In this document: positions 26,504 to 33,914 of the stretch, piece after piece
Layout: the number at the start of each line of letters is the position of its first letter
How positions within the stretch are numbered: position 1 is the first letter of the stretch
Assembly (NCBI RefSeq): GCF_018919265.1
Contig: NZ_JAHLQO010000002.1
Location: forward strand, 186,001 to 250,000
Source: Peptoniphilus ovalis
Lineage (GTDB): Bacteria > Bacillota > Clostridia > Tissierellales > Peptoniphilaceae
Length of the DNA stretch: 64,000 nt
Reading direction: 5' to 3'
The notes under the pieces: generated by a model
The model's database searches: none
Told to the model about the DNA's origin: nothing
What the model saw: the letters and a program-made list of their open reading frames with translations, nothing else
Position numbers and translations under genes: made by a program

Positions 26504-26719
26504 ATGGCTACTAAAAGTACAAACAAGACTGAAGAAACTAAAGGCGGTCTAGGAAGATACTTTAGAGGAGTGAAATCTGAATTCAAAAAAGTTGTATGGC
26601 CATCAAAAGAAACTGTAATCAAATATTCTACAATAGTAATCGTTGCAGTAATCCTATCATCACTACTACTTTTAGCATATGATAGAATTGTAATGTTTAT
26701 CTTTGGATTTATTTATTGA
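26504..26719 (+). CDS. secE: Preprotein translocase subunit SecE
   Basis: Essential single-span clamp of the SecYEG translocon, 71 residues. A charged N-terminus is followed by the conserved amphipathic stretch RGVKSEFKKVVWPSKETV and one transmembrane helix (about residues 45-68). It lies between rpmG and nusG, the common bacterial order, with AAGGAGG before the ATG. Its stop overlaps the beginning of the nusG leader region. Confidence 0.95.
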   Translation: MATKSTNKTEETKGGLGRYFRGVKSEFKKVVWPSKETVIKYSTIVIVAVILSSLLLLAYDRIVMFIFGFIY

Positions 26720-26733
26720 TTGGAGTGTTATCA

Positions 26734-27276
26734 TTGGATGGACAAGAATTAAATAACAATGAAGTTTCAAAATGGTATGTAATTCACACTTATTCAGGTT
26801 ATGAAAAAAAGGTAAAGGACAATATGGAAGCCATGGTTGCAAACAGAGGCATGGAAGACTTAATCCTTGACATTAAAATTCCTATGGAAGAATATGTTGA
26901 AACAAAGGATGGAGTTAACAAAGCAAAGGAAAGAAAAATGTTTCCTTCTTATGTGCTTGTAAACATGATAATGAATGACGAAACTTGGTATCTAGTTAGA
27001 AATACTAGAGGAGTTACAGGTTTTGTTGGGCCAGCATCTAAGCCAGTACCTTTAACTGATGAAGAAGTGTTGATGCTAGGCGTTACAGATAATGAAGAAT
27101 TATTTGGAGCTTATGAAGTTGGAGAAACTGTAAAAGTTATCAATGGACCATTCAAGGATATGGTTGGCAAAATTGAAAGCTTAAATACAGATAAGGCAAA
27201 AGTTAAAGTTAGTATTACCATATTTGGAAGAGATACACTTGTTGAATTAGATTTCAATCAGATTATTAAAGAGTAA
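26734..27276 (+). CDS. nusG: Transcription termination/antitermination factor NusG
   Basis: Binds RNA polymerase and couples transcription to translation or Rho. The NGN domain starts KWYVIHTYSGYEKKVKDN and contains RKMFPSYVLVNM; the C-terminal KOW domain has VKVINGPFKDMVGKIES. I choose TTG at 26734 (180 residues) because GGAG sits nine bases upstream; a longer frame from TTG 26716 overlaps secE and lacks a ribosome binding site. Confidence 0.92.
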   Translation: MDGQELNNNEVSKWYVIHTYSGYEKKVKDNMEAMVANRGMEDLILDIKIPMEEYVETKDGVNKAKERKMFPSYVLVNMIMNDETWYLVRNTRGVTGFVGPASKPVPLTDEEVLMLGVTDNEELFGAYEVGETVKVINGPFKDMVGKIESLNTDKAKVKVSITIFGRDTLVELDFNQIIKE

Positions 27277-27281
27277 GAAAA

Positions 27282-27310
27282 GTGTGGGAGGGTAAACCCG
27301 CATATACCAC
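27282..27310 (+). promoter_or_regulatory. Candidate L1-binding leader hairpin before rplK
   Basis: GTGTGGGAGGG-TAAA-CCCG then TACCACAAGGAGG. It makes a short stem with an asymmetric internal loop that places the ribosome binding site at its foot. The same element recurs before rplA (27751-27777). Feedback by ribosomal protein L1 on the rplKA mRNA is known in other bacteria; applying it here is inference. Confidence 0.55.
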
Positions 27311-27324
27311 AAGGAGGAAATAAA

Positions 27325-27750
27325 ATGGCAAAAAAAGTCATCGCATTAGTAAAATTACAAATTCCTGCAGGAAAAGCGACTCCAGCACCACCAGTTGGTA
27401 CTGCGCTAGGACCTCACGGTGTAAACATTATGCAGTTTACAAAGGAATTTAACGCAAAGACACAAGACCAAGCAGGTATGATTATCCCTGTTGTTCTAAC
27501 AGTTTATCAAGATCGTTCTTTCACTTTTATCACTAAGACTCCACCAGCTGCAGTTTTAATTAAGAAAGCTCTTAACTTAAATACAGCAAGTGGTGAGCCT
27601 AACAAGAAAAAAGTTGGAAAACTTACAAAAGCTCAAGTAGAAGAAATAGCTAAGACTAAGCTTCCTGACTTAAACGCAGCAAGTATTGAAGCTGCTATGG
27701 AAATGATAGCTGGAACAGCTAGAAGTATGGGTATAGAAGTAGAAAGATAA
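27325..27750 (+). CDS. rplK: Ribosomal protein L11
   Basis: A 141-residue protein of the GTPase-associated centre that contacts 23S rRNA and elongation factors. The N-terminal domain has [20 protein letters not shown], and the RNA-binding C-terminal domain ends [11 protein letters not shown]. The ATG follows AAGGAGG. It is paired with rplA downstream and separated from it by a repeat of its own leader hairpin. Confidence 0.97.
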   Translation: MAKKVIALVKLQIPAGKATPAPPVGTALGPHGVNIMQFTKEFNAKTQDQAGMIIPVVLTVYQDRSFTFITKTPPAAVLIKKALNLNTASGEPNKKKVGKLTKAQVEEIAKTKLPDLNAASIEAAMEMIAGTARSMGIEVER

Positions 27751-27777
27751 GTGGGAGGGAATTCCCGGTAGTACCAC
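27751..27777 (+). promoter_or_regulatory. Candidate L1-binding leader hairpin before rplA
   Basis: GTGGGAGGG-AATT-CCCG then TACCACAAGGAGG, homologous to the element before rplK. It fills almost the whole gap between rplK and rplA. Confidence 0.55.
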
Positions 27778-27789
27778 AAGGAGGTAAAT

Positions 27790-28491
27790 ATGCCAAAAAG
27801 AGGAAAAAAATATAACGAGAGTGCAAAACTCATCGATAGAACTAATCTTTACGATGTAAACGAAGCTCTAGATTTAGTAACAAAGACAGCTAAAGCTAAT
27901 TTTGACGAAACAGTTGAACTTGCAGTTAGACTTGGTGTTGACCCAAGACATGCTGACCAACAAGTTAGAGGTACAGTAGTACTTCCAAACGGAACAGGAA
28001 AAGAAGTTAGAGTTCTTGTTCTTGCAAAAGGTGAAAAAATTAAAGAAGCAGAAGCTGCTGGAGCAGACTACGCAGGCGGAGAAGAATTAGTAGATAAAAT
28101 TCAACAAGAAAACTGGTTTGAATTTGACGTAATTATTGCAACACCAGACATGATGGGTGTTGTAGGTAAGATTGGTAGAGTACTTGGACCTAAGGGACTT
28201 ATGCCAAACCCTAAATCAGGAACAGTTACATTTGATGTAGCTCAAGCTGTAGAAGAAACTAAAGCTGGTAAAGTTGAATATAGAGTTGACAAAGCTGCTA
28301 TAATCAATGTACCAATTGGTAAAGTATCTTTCGGAGTTGAAAAACTTCAAGAAAACTTTAAAGCAATTGCTGAAGCTATTATTAAAGCTAAACCAGCATC
28401 TGCAAAGGGACGTTATTTAAGATCAGTTACAGTGTCTTCAACAATGGGACCTGGAATTAAAATAAATGGCCAAAAATTAATGGAAAAATAA
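27790..28491 (+). CDS. rplA: Ribosomal protein L1
   Basis: A 233-residue protein of the L1 stalk, which moves deacylated tRNA from the E site. The family blocks are present: [16 protein letters not shown] at the start, [19 protein letters not shown] in the centre and [11 protein letters not shown] at the end. In many bacteria L1 represses its own mRNA; two matching leader hairpins stand before rplK and before this gene. Confidence 0.97.
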   Translation: MPKRGKKYNESAKLIDRTNLYDVNEALDLVTKTAKANFDETVELAVRLGVDPRHADQQVRGTVVLPNGTGKEVRVLVLAKGEKIKEAEAAGADYAGGEELVDKIQQENWFEFDVIIATPDMMGVVGKIGRVLGPKGLMPNPKSGTVTFDVAQAVEETKAGKVEYRVDKAAIINVPIGKVSFGVEKLQENFKAIAEAIIKAKPASAKGRYLRSVTVSSTMGPGIKINGQKLMEK

Positions 28492-28506
28492 AAACACCTG
28501 AAACAC

Positions 28507-28556
28507 AAAGAGTTGTCACAGAATAGATTCTATTCTGTGACAACTCTTTTTTTAAT
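28507..28556 (+). terminator. Terminator after rplA (21-base perfect inverted repeat)
   Basis: AAAGAGTTGTCACAGAATAGA (28507-28527) is exactly complementary to 28529-28549, followed by further T. It ends the rpmG-secE-nusG-rplKA transcript and is probably bidirectional. Confidence 0.9.
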
Positions 28557-28745
28557 GGTAGAAAATCGAATGGCAAGCCATGAGATTTTCGGTCTTCACG
28601 ATGAATATGAGCGAAGCGAAATATGAATCGATGAAGAACCTTACACATGCGACTGAGAAAGGAGCATTTTCAAAGGAGTCGTGATTAGCTATAGAGAGAA
28701 ATAAAAGTAAACACGAAGAGAACGGTCTTCACGATGAATAAATTT
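28557..28745. repeat. Hairpin-rich intergenic element with an 18-base direct repeat
   Basis: This occupies most of the 400-base gap after rplA. A first hairpin has arms GAAAATC (28561) and GATTTTC (28583), with ATGGC/GCCAT inside. A second, imperfect one spans 28594-28636 around GCGAAGCG. A third has CGACT/AGTCG at about 28650-28681. CGGTCTTCACGATGAATA occurs at 28590-28607 and again at 28723-28740. No reading frame of note is present, so it looks like an intergenic repeat element or a structured RNA; origin unknown. Confidence 0.6.
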
Positions 28746-28900
28746 AGTACTGTCCCTTACGTATAATTAATAAAAATAATAAAGAAAAAGGAAAGATAAT
28801 AAAAATAAAGTCCTAAGCAAAATATATAACTAATCACTCTACTCTTAGTAGGTAGAATAATTTATATAACAATATATAATGGAAAAAAGAGGTGTTAAAA

Positions 28901-29572
28901 ATGAATCAATACGTTACAGGACTTATGATAAAAGAACTTAGAGAAAAAAATAAGATGACGCAAAAAGAATTAGCAGAAAAACTAAGTGTAAGCGATAAGA
29001 CAATTTCTAAATGGGAAAGAGGTAATGGGTATCCCGACATTACATTGCTAGAACCAATAGCAGATGCTTTTTCAGTTTCCGTTTCTGAACTTATTTCAGG
29101 AGTGGTAGTTAATAATAGCAATAGAGCAGCAAACATTATGAAATCAAAATTTTATATTTGTCCAGTTTGTGGAAATATTATACATTCTGTTGGAAATACT
29201 GTTGTTCATTGTCATGGTATAAAACTTGAACCAGAAATAGCAGAAGAAACAGATGAGATGCATAAGATTTTTATTGAAAAAATAGAAAATGAATACTACG
29301 TAAGAATTGAACACGAAATGACAAAGAAACATTATATATCATTTATAGCGGCGATATCGAGTGGGAAAATTGAAATGGAAAAATTATATCCACAAGGAGA
29401 CGCTTATGCAAGATTTAAAATGGATGGAGTAAAAAGAATAATCTTTTATTGTAATCGAGATGGGCTTTTCTTTATAGATGTAGTAAAAGGTATAGATGAC
29501 AAAGAAGGATTATATGCTGATTCAAAAGAAAGAAAAGAATTAGAACTAGCTGCAAAAAAGCTATTTGGATAA
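28901..29572 (+). CDS. HTH (Xre) regulator fused to a superoxide-reductase-like domain
   Basis: A 223-residue protein. Residues 5-60 are an Xre-type helix-turn-helix (MTQKELAEKLSVSDKTISKW). From about residue 80 it resembles the desulfoferrodoxin/neelaredoxin iron domain: FYICPVCGNIIHSVG, the histidine pair in EHEMTKKHYISF and YCNRDGLF near the end. Superoxide reductases have CNxHG here, and this protein has Asp instead of His, so the iron site may be altered or lost. A redox or superoxide-sensing regulator is a reasonable inference. I choose ATG 28901 behind AGAGGTG rather than the GTG nine bases upstream, which overlaps that site. Confidence 0.8.
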   Translation: MNQYVTGLMIKELREKNKMTQKELAEKLSVSDKTISKWERGNGYPDITLLEPIADAFSVSVSELISGVVVNNSNRAANIMKSKFYICPVCGNIIHSVGNTVVHCHGIKLEPEIAEETDEMHKIFIEKIENEYYVRIEHEMTKKHYISFIAAISSGKIEMEKLYPQGDAYARFKMDGVKRIIFYCNRDGLFFIDVVKGIDDKEGLYADSKERKELELAAKKLFG

Positions 29573-29586
29573 AATAAAAAAAACAT

Positions 29587-29615
29587 TTGACAAATATATA
29601 TCCTATCTGTATAAT
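29587..29615 (+). promoter_or_regulatory. Promoter of rplJL
   Basis: Consensus TTGACA (29587-29592), a 17-base spacer and TATAAT (29610-29615). Confidence 0.9.
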
Positions 29616-29733
29616 AATTATGTTAATAGCCGCAGACAGTAGGAGGCAATGCCTTAATATCCTACCGAGGTTGAGAATTCGGAATTTTTATTATGAATTT
29701 TTTAATCTCACGGCGGCGTGAGATTTTTTTATT
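29616..29733 (+). promoter_or_regulatory. Ribosomal protein L10 leader with attenuator hairpin
   Basis: The segment AGCCGCAGACAGTAGGAGG followed by CCTACCGAGG and GAGAATTCGGAA matches the conserved L10 leader of Bacillota, to which the L10-(L7/L12) complex binds to limit its own synthesis. It ends with a strong terminator hairpin AATCTCACG/CGTGAGATT (29704-29725) plus T7, placed 14 bases before the rplJ start. Confidence 0.85.
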
Positions 29734-29746
29734 TGGGGGTGACAAA

Positions 29747-30283
29747 TTGAAAGAGGAAAAATTACAATCAAAACAAGCCCTTGTTGACGAAATTAAAGAA
29801 AAGATTCAGGGAGCACAATCAATAGTTTTAGTAAACTATAGAGGACTTAGCGTAGAAGAAGTTACTGAACTTAGAAGTAAATACAGAGAAGCTAATGTAG
29901 ATTACAAAGTTTATAAGAACACAATGATGAGACGTGCATTCCAAGATCTAGGAATTGATGGACTTGATGAAATTTTAAAGGGACCAAGCGCCATTGCCTT
30001 TGGTATGGAAGACCCTGCAAGTGCAGCAAAAATTTCAGCTGAATTCGCTGAAGATCACGAAGCACTTGAAGTAAAGGCTGGATTTGTAGATGGAAAAGTT
30101 TTATCAGTAGAAGAAGTAGATGCACTTGCTAAATTACCATCTAAGGAAGTTCTTATTGCACAAGTACTTGGTGGCTTAAACGCTCCAATCCAAGGACTAG
30201 CAAATGTAATGAATGGTACACTATCTGGATTTGCAAGAGTTCTTGCTCAAATCGCAGAAAAGAAAGAAAACGAAGCAGCATAA
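29747..30283 (+). CDS. rplJ: Ribosomal protein L10
   Basis: Stalk base protein (178 residues) that anchors L7/L12 dimers on 23S rRNA. The family segment AQSIVLVNYRGLSVEEVTEL and the C-terminal L7/L12-binding helix RVLAQIAEKKENEAA are present. The start is TTG 29747 preceded by GGGGGTG; an upstream in-frame ATG (29693) lies inside the attenuator and is rejected. Expression is governed by the L10 leader. Confidence 0.95.
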   Translation: MKEEKLQSKQALVDEIKEKIQGAQSIVLVNYRGLSVEEVTELRSKYREANVDYKVYKNTMMRRAFQDLGIDGLDEILKGPSAIAFGMEDPASAAKISAEFAEDHEALEVKAGFVDGKVLSVEEVDALAKLPSKEVLIAQVLGGLNAPIQGLANVMNGTLSGFARVLAQIAEKKENEAA

Positions 30284-30329
30284 TTTATGCTTAAATTAAA
30301 AAATTATTAAAATTAACGGAGGAATAAAA

Positions 30330-30716
30330 ATGTCAGAAAAAGTACAAAATCTTATTGAAGAAATTAAAGGTCTTACAGTATTAGAATTATCAGAAGTAGT
30401 TAAAGCTCTAGAAGAAGAATTCGGAGTATCAGCAGCAGCACCAGCAGCAGTTGCAGCAGCACCAGCAGCAGGTGGAGCAGCACCAGCAGCAGCTGCAGAA
30501 GAAAAAACTGAATTCGATGTAGTTCTTGCAGAAGCAGGACAAGAAAAAGTTAAAGTTATCAAAGTTGTTAAAGACTTAACTGGACTTGGACTTAAAGATG
30601 CAAAAGCTCTTGTAGACGGAGCTCCTAAAGCAGTTAAAGAAGGCGTAAACAAAGAAGAAGCTGACGAAATCAAAGCTAAACTTGAAGAAGTTGGAGCTAC
30701 TGTAGAAGTAAAATAA
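30330..30716 (+). CDS. rplL: Ribosomal protein L7/L12
   Basis: A 128-residue stalk protein that recruits elongation factors. The N-terminal dimerisation domain is followed by an Ala/Pro-rich hinge (residues 32-55) built from repeated GCA codons. The conserved C-terminal domain has [20 protein letters not shown] and ends GATVEVK. It has an ACGGAGG site and a terminator follows. Confidence 0.97.
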   Translation: MSEKVQNLIEEIKGLTVLELSEVVKALEEEFGVSAAAPAAVAAAPAAGGAAPAAAAEEKTEFDVVLAEAGQEKVKVIKVVKDLTGLGLKDAKALVDGAPKAVKEGVNKEEADEIKAKLEEVGATVEVK

Positions 30717-30740
30717 TTTAATTTATTTTAGATTATAATA

Positions 30741-30776
30741 AAACCCCTAAGGAGTAATTCTTGGGGGTTTCTTTTT
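30741..30776 (+). terminator. Terminator of rplJL
   Basis: AAACCCCTAAG (30741-30751) pairs with CTTGGGGGTTT (30760-30770), then CTTTTT. Confidence 0.9.
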
Positions 30777-30866
30777 ATGGGAGTAGCTTATAAATTTATT
30801 TTATAATATAATTTATGTAAGTACATACAGATGGTCGCCCAATAATAATATTGGGAAGAGCAACTT

Positions 30867-30947
30867 ATGAGCGATTATGAATTGTTATCAGTTTTGGTAA
30901 AAATTATAATGCTTATTGCCATACTAGTGTTTTTTAAGAAGAATTAG
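30867..30947 (+). CDS. Small hydrophobic peptide, holin-like type I toxin candidate
   Basis: A 26-residue peptide, MSDYELLSVLVKIIM then LIAILVFFKKN. It has one predicted membrane helix (about residues 5-23) and a basic KKN tail. The pattern Met-x-x-Tyr-Glu-x-Leu followed by a helix and Lys-rich end is that of the putative holin-like toxins (TxpA/BsrG-like) of Bacillota. The ribosome binding site (GGGAAGAG) is weak and partly inside a hairpin, as is common for such toxins. Expression is probably repressed by the antisense RNA at 30950-31031. Confidence 0.65.
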   Translation: MSDYELLSVLVKIIMLIAILVFFKKN

Positions 30948-30949
30948 GA

Positions 30950-31031
30950 AATAAAAATACCACCTCTATCGCTTTGGTGGTATTTAAAAAAATCATAATC
31001 CGGGCGACCGTCTTAAACGCCGTCCTCTTTT
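30950..31031 (-). ncRNA. Putative antisense RNA (antitoxin) of the small-peptide locus
   Basis: On the minus strand TTGAAA (31061-31066), 17 bases and TAAAAT (31038-31043) make a good promoter. The transcript would run about 80 bases and end at the hairpin AAATACCACC/GGTGGTATTT (30955-30985) followed by T5 ATTT on the minus strand. It covers the 3' end of the toxin mRNA, including the GGGCGACC element. Confidence 0.6.
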
Positions 31032-31037
31032 AAATAT

Positions 31038-31066
31038 ATTTTAGTATAAGAAATAACTATTTTCAA
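31038..31066 (-). promoter_or_regulatory. Promoter of the putative antisense RNA
   Basis: Minus strand: -35 TTGAAA at 31061-31066, 17-base spacer, -10 TAAAAT at 31038-31043. Confidence 0.65.
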
Positions 31067-31235
31067 CAAACTAATATTTATACAAAATGGCAATGAACTT
31101 GCCTATTTTTTATGCTTATATTCAATTTTCGAATTCCATATTATTACACTTTTAAATTGATTGATATTATTTTATTTAATATAATTAAGTTTGATATAAT
31201 TTTATGTAAATTTATTAAATATAAGGGGAGAAAAA

Positions 31236-31586
31236 ATGAATTATTTAAAGGAATTTGTTATACTATGCACTTGCTTGTTTTTAGGAATAATAACAAAACA
31301 ATTTATTAATTTTCCAATTCCTGAAGCTGTCTATGGAATGGTATATCTTTTCATAGCTTTTGCATTAAAAATTATTGAGCCAGATGATGTAAAAAAGACT
31401 TCAAATGGAATTTTGCACAACTTAGCAATACTTTTTGTGCCGGCAGGTGTTGGAATAATGAATAGTTATAATGAAATTAGAGGAAAGACTTTAGTACTTG
31501 TAATTATAGTAATAGTAGGAACTGCAATTACTATGGCAATAACTGGAAAAGTCGTTGAATTACTGCAAAGGAGAAGCGATGTTTGA
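31236..31586 (+). CDS. lrgA: LrgA/CidA-family membrane protein, first copy
   Basis: A 116-residue protein with four membrane helices, of the LrgA/CidA holin-like family. It contains FPIPEAVYGMVYLFIAF and LFVPAGVGIMNSYNEI. LrgAB pairs were first described as autolysis modulators; later work in Bacillus and Streptococcus showed pyruvate uptake. It overlaps lrgB and is about 85 percent identical by eye to the second copy at 38254. The start follows AAGGGGAG. Confidence 0.88.
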   Translation: MNYLKEFVILCTCLFLGIITKQFINFPIPEAVYGMVYLFIAFALKIIEPDDVKKTSNGILHNLAILFVPAGVGIMNSYNEIRGKTLVLVIIVIVGTAITMAITGKVVELLQRRSDV

Positions 31587-32271
31587 CAATAAGTATTTTG
31601 GAATTATTTTGACCTTTGCAACTTATGAGATAGGTAAGTTTATTAATAGCAAACTTAAAACACCTCTTGCAAACCCTCTTTTAATATCAATTGCTCTTTG
31701 TATAGCATTTTTAAAAGTTACGGGAATTTCATACGAAGATTATAAAATTGGTGGGGACTTTATAATGTTTTTTATAGCACCTGCCACAGTTGCCATGGTT
31801 GTAGATTTGTTTGAAAATTTTGGCGAGCTTAAGAAAAATTTAGTGCCAGTATTAATGGGAACAATTTTAGGTTCTGTTATTTCTATTTTATTCGCAATTA
31901 TTGCATCGAAAATTACTGGGCTCAATGAAAATCTTGTAGTTTCATCAATACCTCAAACAATTACAACAGCTATAGCCATGCCTCTTACAGAAGAATACGG
32001 AGGAAACTCTTCAATAACTGCAGTACTTGTAGTATTAAGGGGAGTATCAGGAGCGGTTATGGCATCAATAATTATGAAAGTCTTTAAAATTAATGATCCA
32101 ACTGCAGCTGGAGTTGCAATAGGAACATCTTCTCATGCCGTTGGGACTTCAGAAGCAAGAAAGCTTGGAGAGATTGAAGGTGCAATGAGTGGACTATCAA
32201 TAGCAATGGCAGGACTTGTCACAGTGCTTTTAATGCCTTTTGCCATGGAATTAGTAAATCTATTTTTTTAA
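31579..32271 (+). CDS. lrgB: LrgB-family membrane protein, first copy
   Basis: A 230-residue multi-span membrane protein, partner of LrgA. Family blocks are FFIAPATVAMVVDLFENF, SSIPQTITTAIAMPLTEEYG and GTSSHAVGTSEARKLGE. I set the start at ATG 31579 behind AAAGGAGAAG; a TTG 24 bases earlier overlaps that site. It overlaps lrgA by eight bases. The pair stands alone here, ahead of a shared terminator. Confidence 0.88.
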   Translation: MFDNKYFGIILTFATYEIGKFINSKLKTPLANPLLISIALCIAFLKVTGISYEDYKIGGDFIMFFIAPATVAMVVDLFENFGELKKNLVPVLMGTILGSVISILFAIIASKITGLNENLVVSSIPQTITTAIAMPLTEEYGGNSSITAVLVVLRGVSGAVMASIIMKVFKINDPTAAGVAIGTSSHAVGTSEARKLGEIEGAMSGLSIAMAGLVTVLLMPFAMELVNLFF

Positions 32272-32290
32272 TCTATTTAATATAAATTAA

Positions 32291-32318
32291 AATAGCGACT
32301 TATTTAAGCCGCTATTTT
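32291..32318. terminator. Bidirectional terminator between lrgB and the HTH gene
   Basis: AATAGCGACTTA and TAAGCCGCTATT form a 12-base stem with one mismatch (a G-U pair on the minus strand). T runs flank both sides, and it separates two converging genes. Confidence 0.8.
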
Positions 32319-32319
32319 T

Positions 32320-33765
32320 TTACTTATTTTTATCTGAAATTCTCTGAAATATTTTAGAATATTTTTGAAAGAAACTTTCTAATTCATCTGCACTGTATTT
32401 TATACTAAAGGAGCTATTCATAATTTTGTGAAGTGTTTCATAAATATTATTGTGAATGTTTACATCTTCTACTATTGATGTAGGAGATGAGCTATTGTGA
32501 TTAGTCTTTTTAAAATACATATTGTTTTCGTTTACAAAAAAATTAAATTTATCCAGTCCATTTGATTTTAAAAATCTATCGTCGTTTATTATATAAAAGT
32601 TAATATTTTCATTATTTCTCATAGCTTTTATTATGTTTTGAAGATGCTCCTCTATATTTTCTGGAGTTAGTGTCGTGTTTATAGAACAGTAAAGTATATT
32701 TCCTGATTCTAAATAATTTAGAAGACTAGTTCTTGTAGTTAAGAAATTAATACTTGAATCTACAAATAATTCTTTCCATAGAAGTTTAATATCCAAGATT
32801 TCTGATTTGTTTTTTTCATATTTTATTTCATCTGTTTTAAGAACTTTATCAAGTATATTATTTGGAATTAAAAACTCAAATCCATAATTTGAGAGAAATA
32901 AAAATTCATTGTCTGAATAAAAGTATTTTCTGTAATTTTTTTCGGCAATCTCATCTTGAGAACTAAGACTGATTATTTTTTTTGATCCTTCAAATAAATT
33001 ATTAATATATGAACTAAATTCAAACAATGTTTCAATTTCATTTCCATAATTCATAGAATAATATTCATTTATTCTTTCGTTGAACATAAAATAAATTTTA
33101 TCTTTAATCAAAATGAAATTTGTATTCAAATCATCTTTTGATTCAAACAACTCTATATTAACCGACGGATTTTCAGTGATTATTTTTAAAAATTCATTCT
33201 TATCTAAATTTTCCAAATTACAAAATATATGAAGATTAATTTTAGAATCTGTTTTTGCATGATTTTTTAGTGATTGTAATAAAATTTTCCCATATTGACT
33301 ATTTATGTCAAATGTTACCCAAATGTCCAAGTCTTTATCTTCAATTATTATCTTTTTTAAAACTTCTTTAAATTCATTGTATAAGTTGTTATTTTTAAAA
33401 ATGAAATTATTAGAAGAATGATTTCTGAAAGTATTATTAGTATTCACAGGGTTATAAGAATCATTTAGTAGTTTGAAAATTATAGCCTTTAATGCTTCTT
33501 CTGTATTTTCTTTTAGCATTTCTAAGTTTTTTATCTGAAAAATTGTAATAAAGTCATTTACTTTTTCGTTTTCTAATAGGGCAGTAGTAAAGATAAAAGA
33601 AAGTTTTCTATTTATATCATATATATTTTTATAAGAAGGAAGTTTTTTACCACTGTTCCACTTACTGATATAAGAAATATCATAACCTAATTTATATGCG
33701 ATTGTTGAAAGTTTTGTGTTTGATAAGTCGATTAAAGCTTTAAAAACCTGATTGTATGTAAGCAT
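32320..33765 (-). CDS. Large HTH-domain protein of unknown function, probable regulator of the lactate-type operon
   Basis: A 481-residue protein. Residues 1-60 form an Xre-like helix-turn-helix (STIAYKLGYDISYISKW then NSGKKLPS). The rest, some 420 residues, is Asn/Ile/Lys-rich, has no membrane span and matches no family I recognise. It contains two similar-looking alpha/beta stretches (INLHIFCNLENLDK and INFYIINDDRFLK) that may be repeats of one sensor domain. It is divergent from the FAD oxidase/etf/lrgAB operon at 33915, and palindromes lie in the gap. The start is ATG 33765 behind GGAGG; an upstream start would add an unsupported 16 residues. Confidence 0.65.
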   Translation of the reverse strand: MLTYNQVFKALIDLSNTKLSTIAYKLGYDISYISKWNSGKKLPSYKNIYDINRKLSFIFTTALLENEKVNDFITIFQIKNLEMLKENTEEALKAIIFKLLNDSYNPVNTNNTFRNHSSNNFIFKNNNLYNEFKEVLKKIIIEDKDLDIWVTFDINSQYGKILLQSLKNHAKTDSKINLHIFCNLENLDKNEFLKIITENPSVNIELFESKDDLNTNFILIKDKIYFMFNERINEYYSMNYGNEIETLFEFSSYINNLFEGSKKIISLSSQDEIAEKNYRKYFYSDNEFLFLSNYGFEFLIPNNILDKVLKTDEIKYEKNKSEILDIKLLWKELFVDSSINFLTTRTSLLNYLESGNILYCSINTTLTPENIEEHLQNIIKAMRNNENINFYIINDDRFLKSNGLDKFNFFVNENNMYFKKTNHNSSSPTSIVEDVNIHNNIYETLHKIMNSSFSIKYSADELESFFQKYSKIFQRISDKNK

Positions 33766-33798
33766 GTTTTCCTCCAATATTATAATTATATTTATAAC

Positions 33799-33882
33799 TT
33801 GACTAAAAGTCAATAAATGTAATTAAAATTCAAATTTTGTCAAGGGTGAAAACGTTAAAAAGGACTTTTCAAGTTATATAAT
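33799..33882. promoter_or_regulatory. Divergent control region with two palindromes
   Basis: TTGACTAAAAGTCAA (33799-33813) and AAAATTCAAATTTT (33825-33838) are near-perfect inverted repeats. GTTAAA (33854) and TATAAT (33877-33882) 17 bases apart form a promoter for the rightward operon. They are candidate operators for the divergent HTH protein. Confidence 0.5.
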
Positions 33883-33914
33883 TAATACACTTATAAAAAT
33901 TCTTAGGAGGTATT

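Larger units (their letters stand above)
30802..31043 (+). other. Candidate type I toxin-antitoxin locus
   Basis: This region fills much of the 519-base gap between rplL and lrgA. Overlapping TATAAT hexamers (30802-30812) could start a toxin mRNA, although no good -35 is seen. GGTCGCCC (30833-30840) near its 5' end is exactly complementary to GGGCGACC (31002-31009) beyond the toxin frame, so the mRNA ends could pair and hide the start. A hairpin CCCAAT/ATTGGG (30838-30855) lies just ahead of the start codon. A convergent promoter and terminator provide an antisense RNA over the 3' part. 31070-31230 is AT-rich with nothing recognised. Confidence 0.65.

Noticed and set aside
28507-28549. Perfect 21-base inverted repeat as a mobile-element end
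   Set aside because: It lies just after rplA, is followed by T, and is fully explained as a terminator.
29693-29746. Longer rplJ starting at ATG 29693
   Set aside because: The added residues are encoded by the L10 leader attenuator hairpin. TTG 29747 has a GGGGGTG site and gives the normal length.
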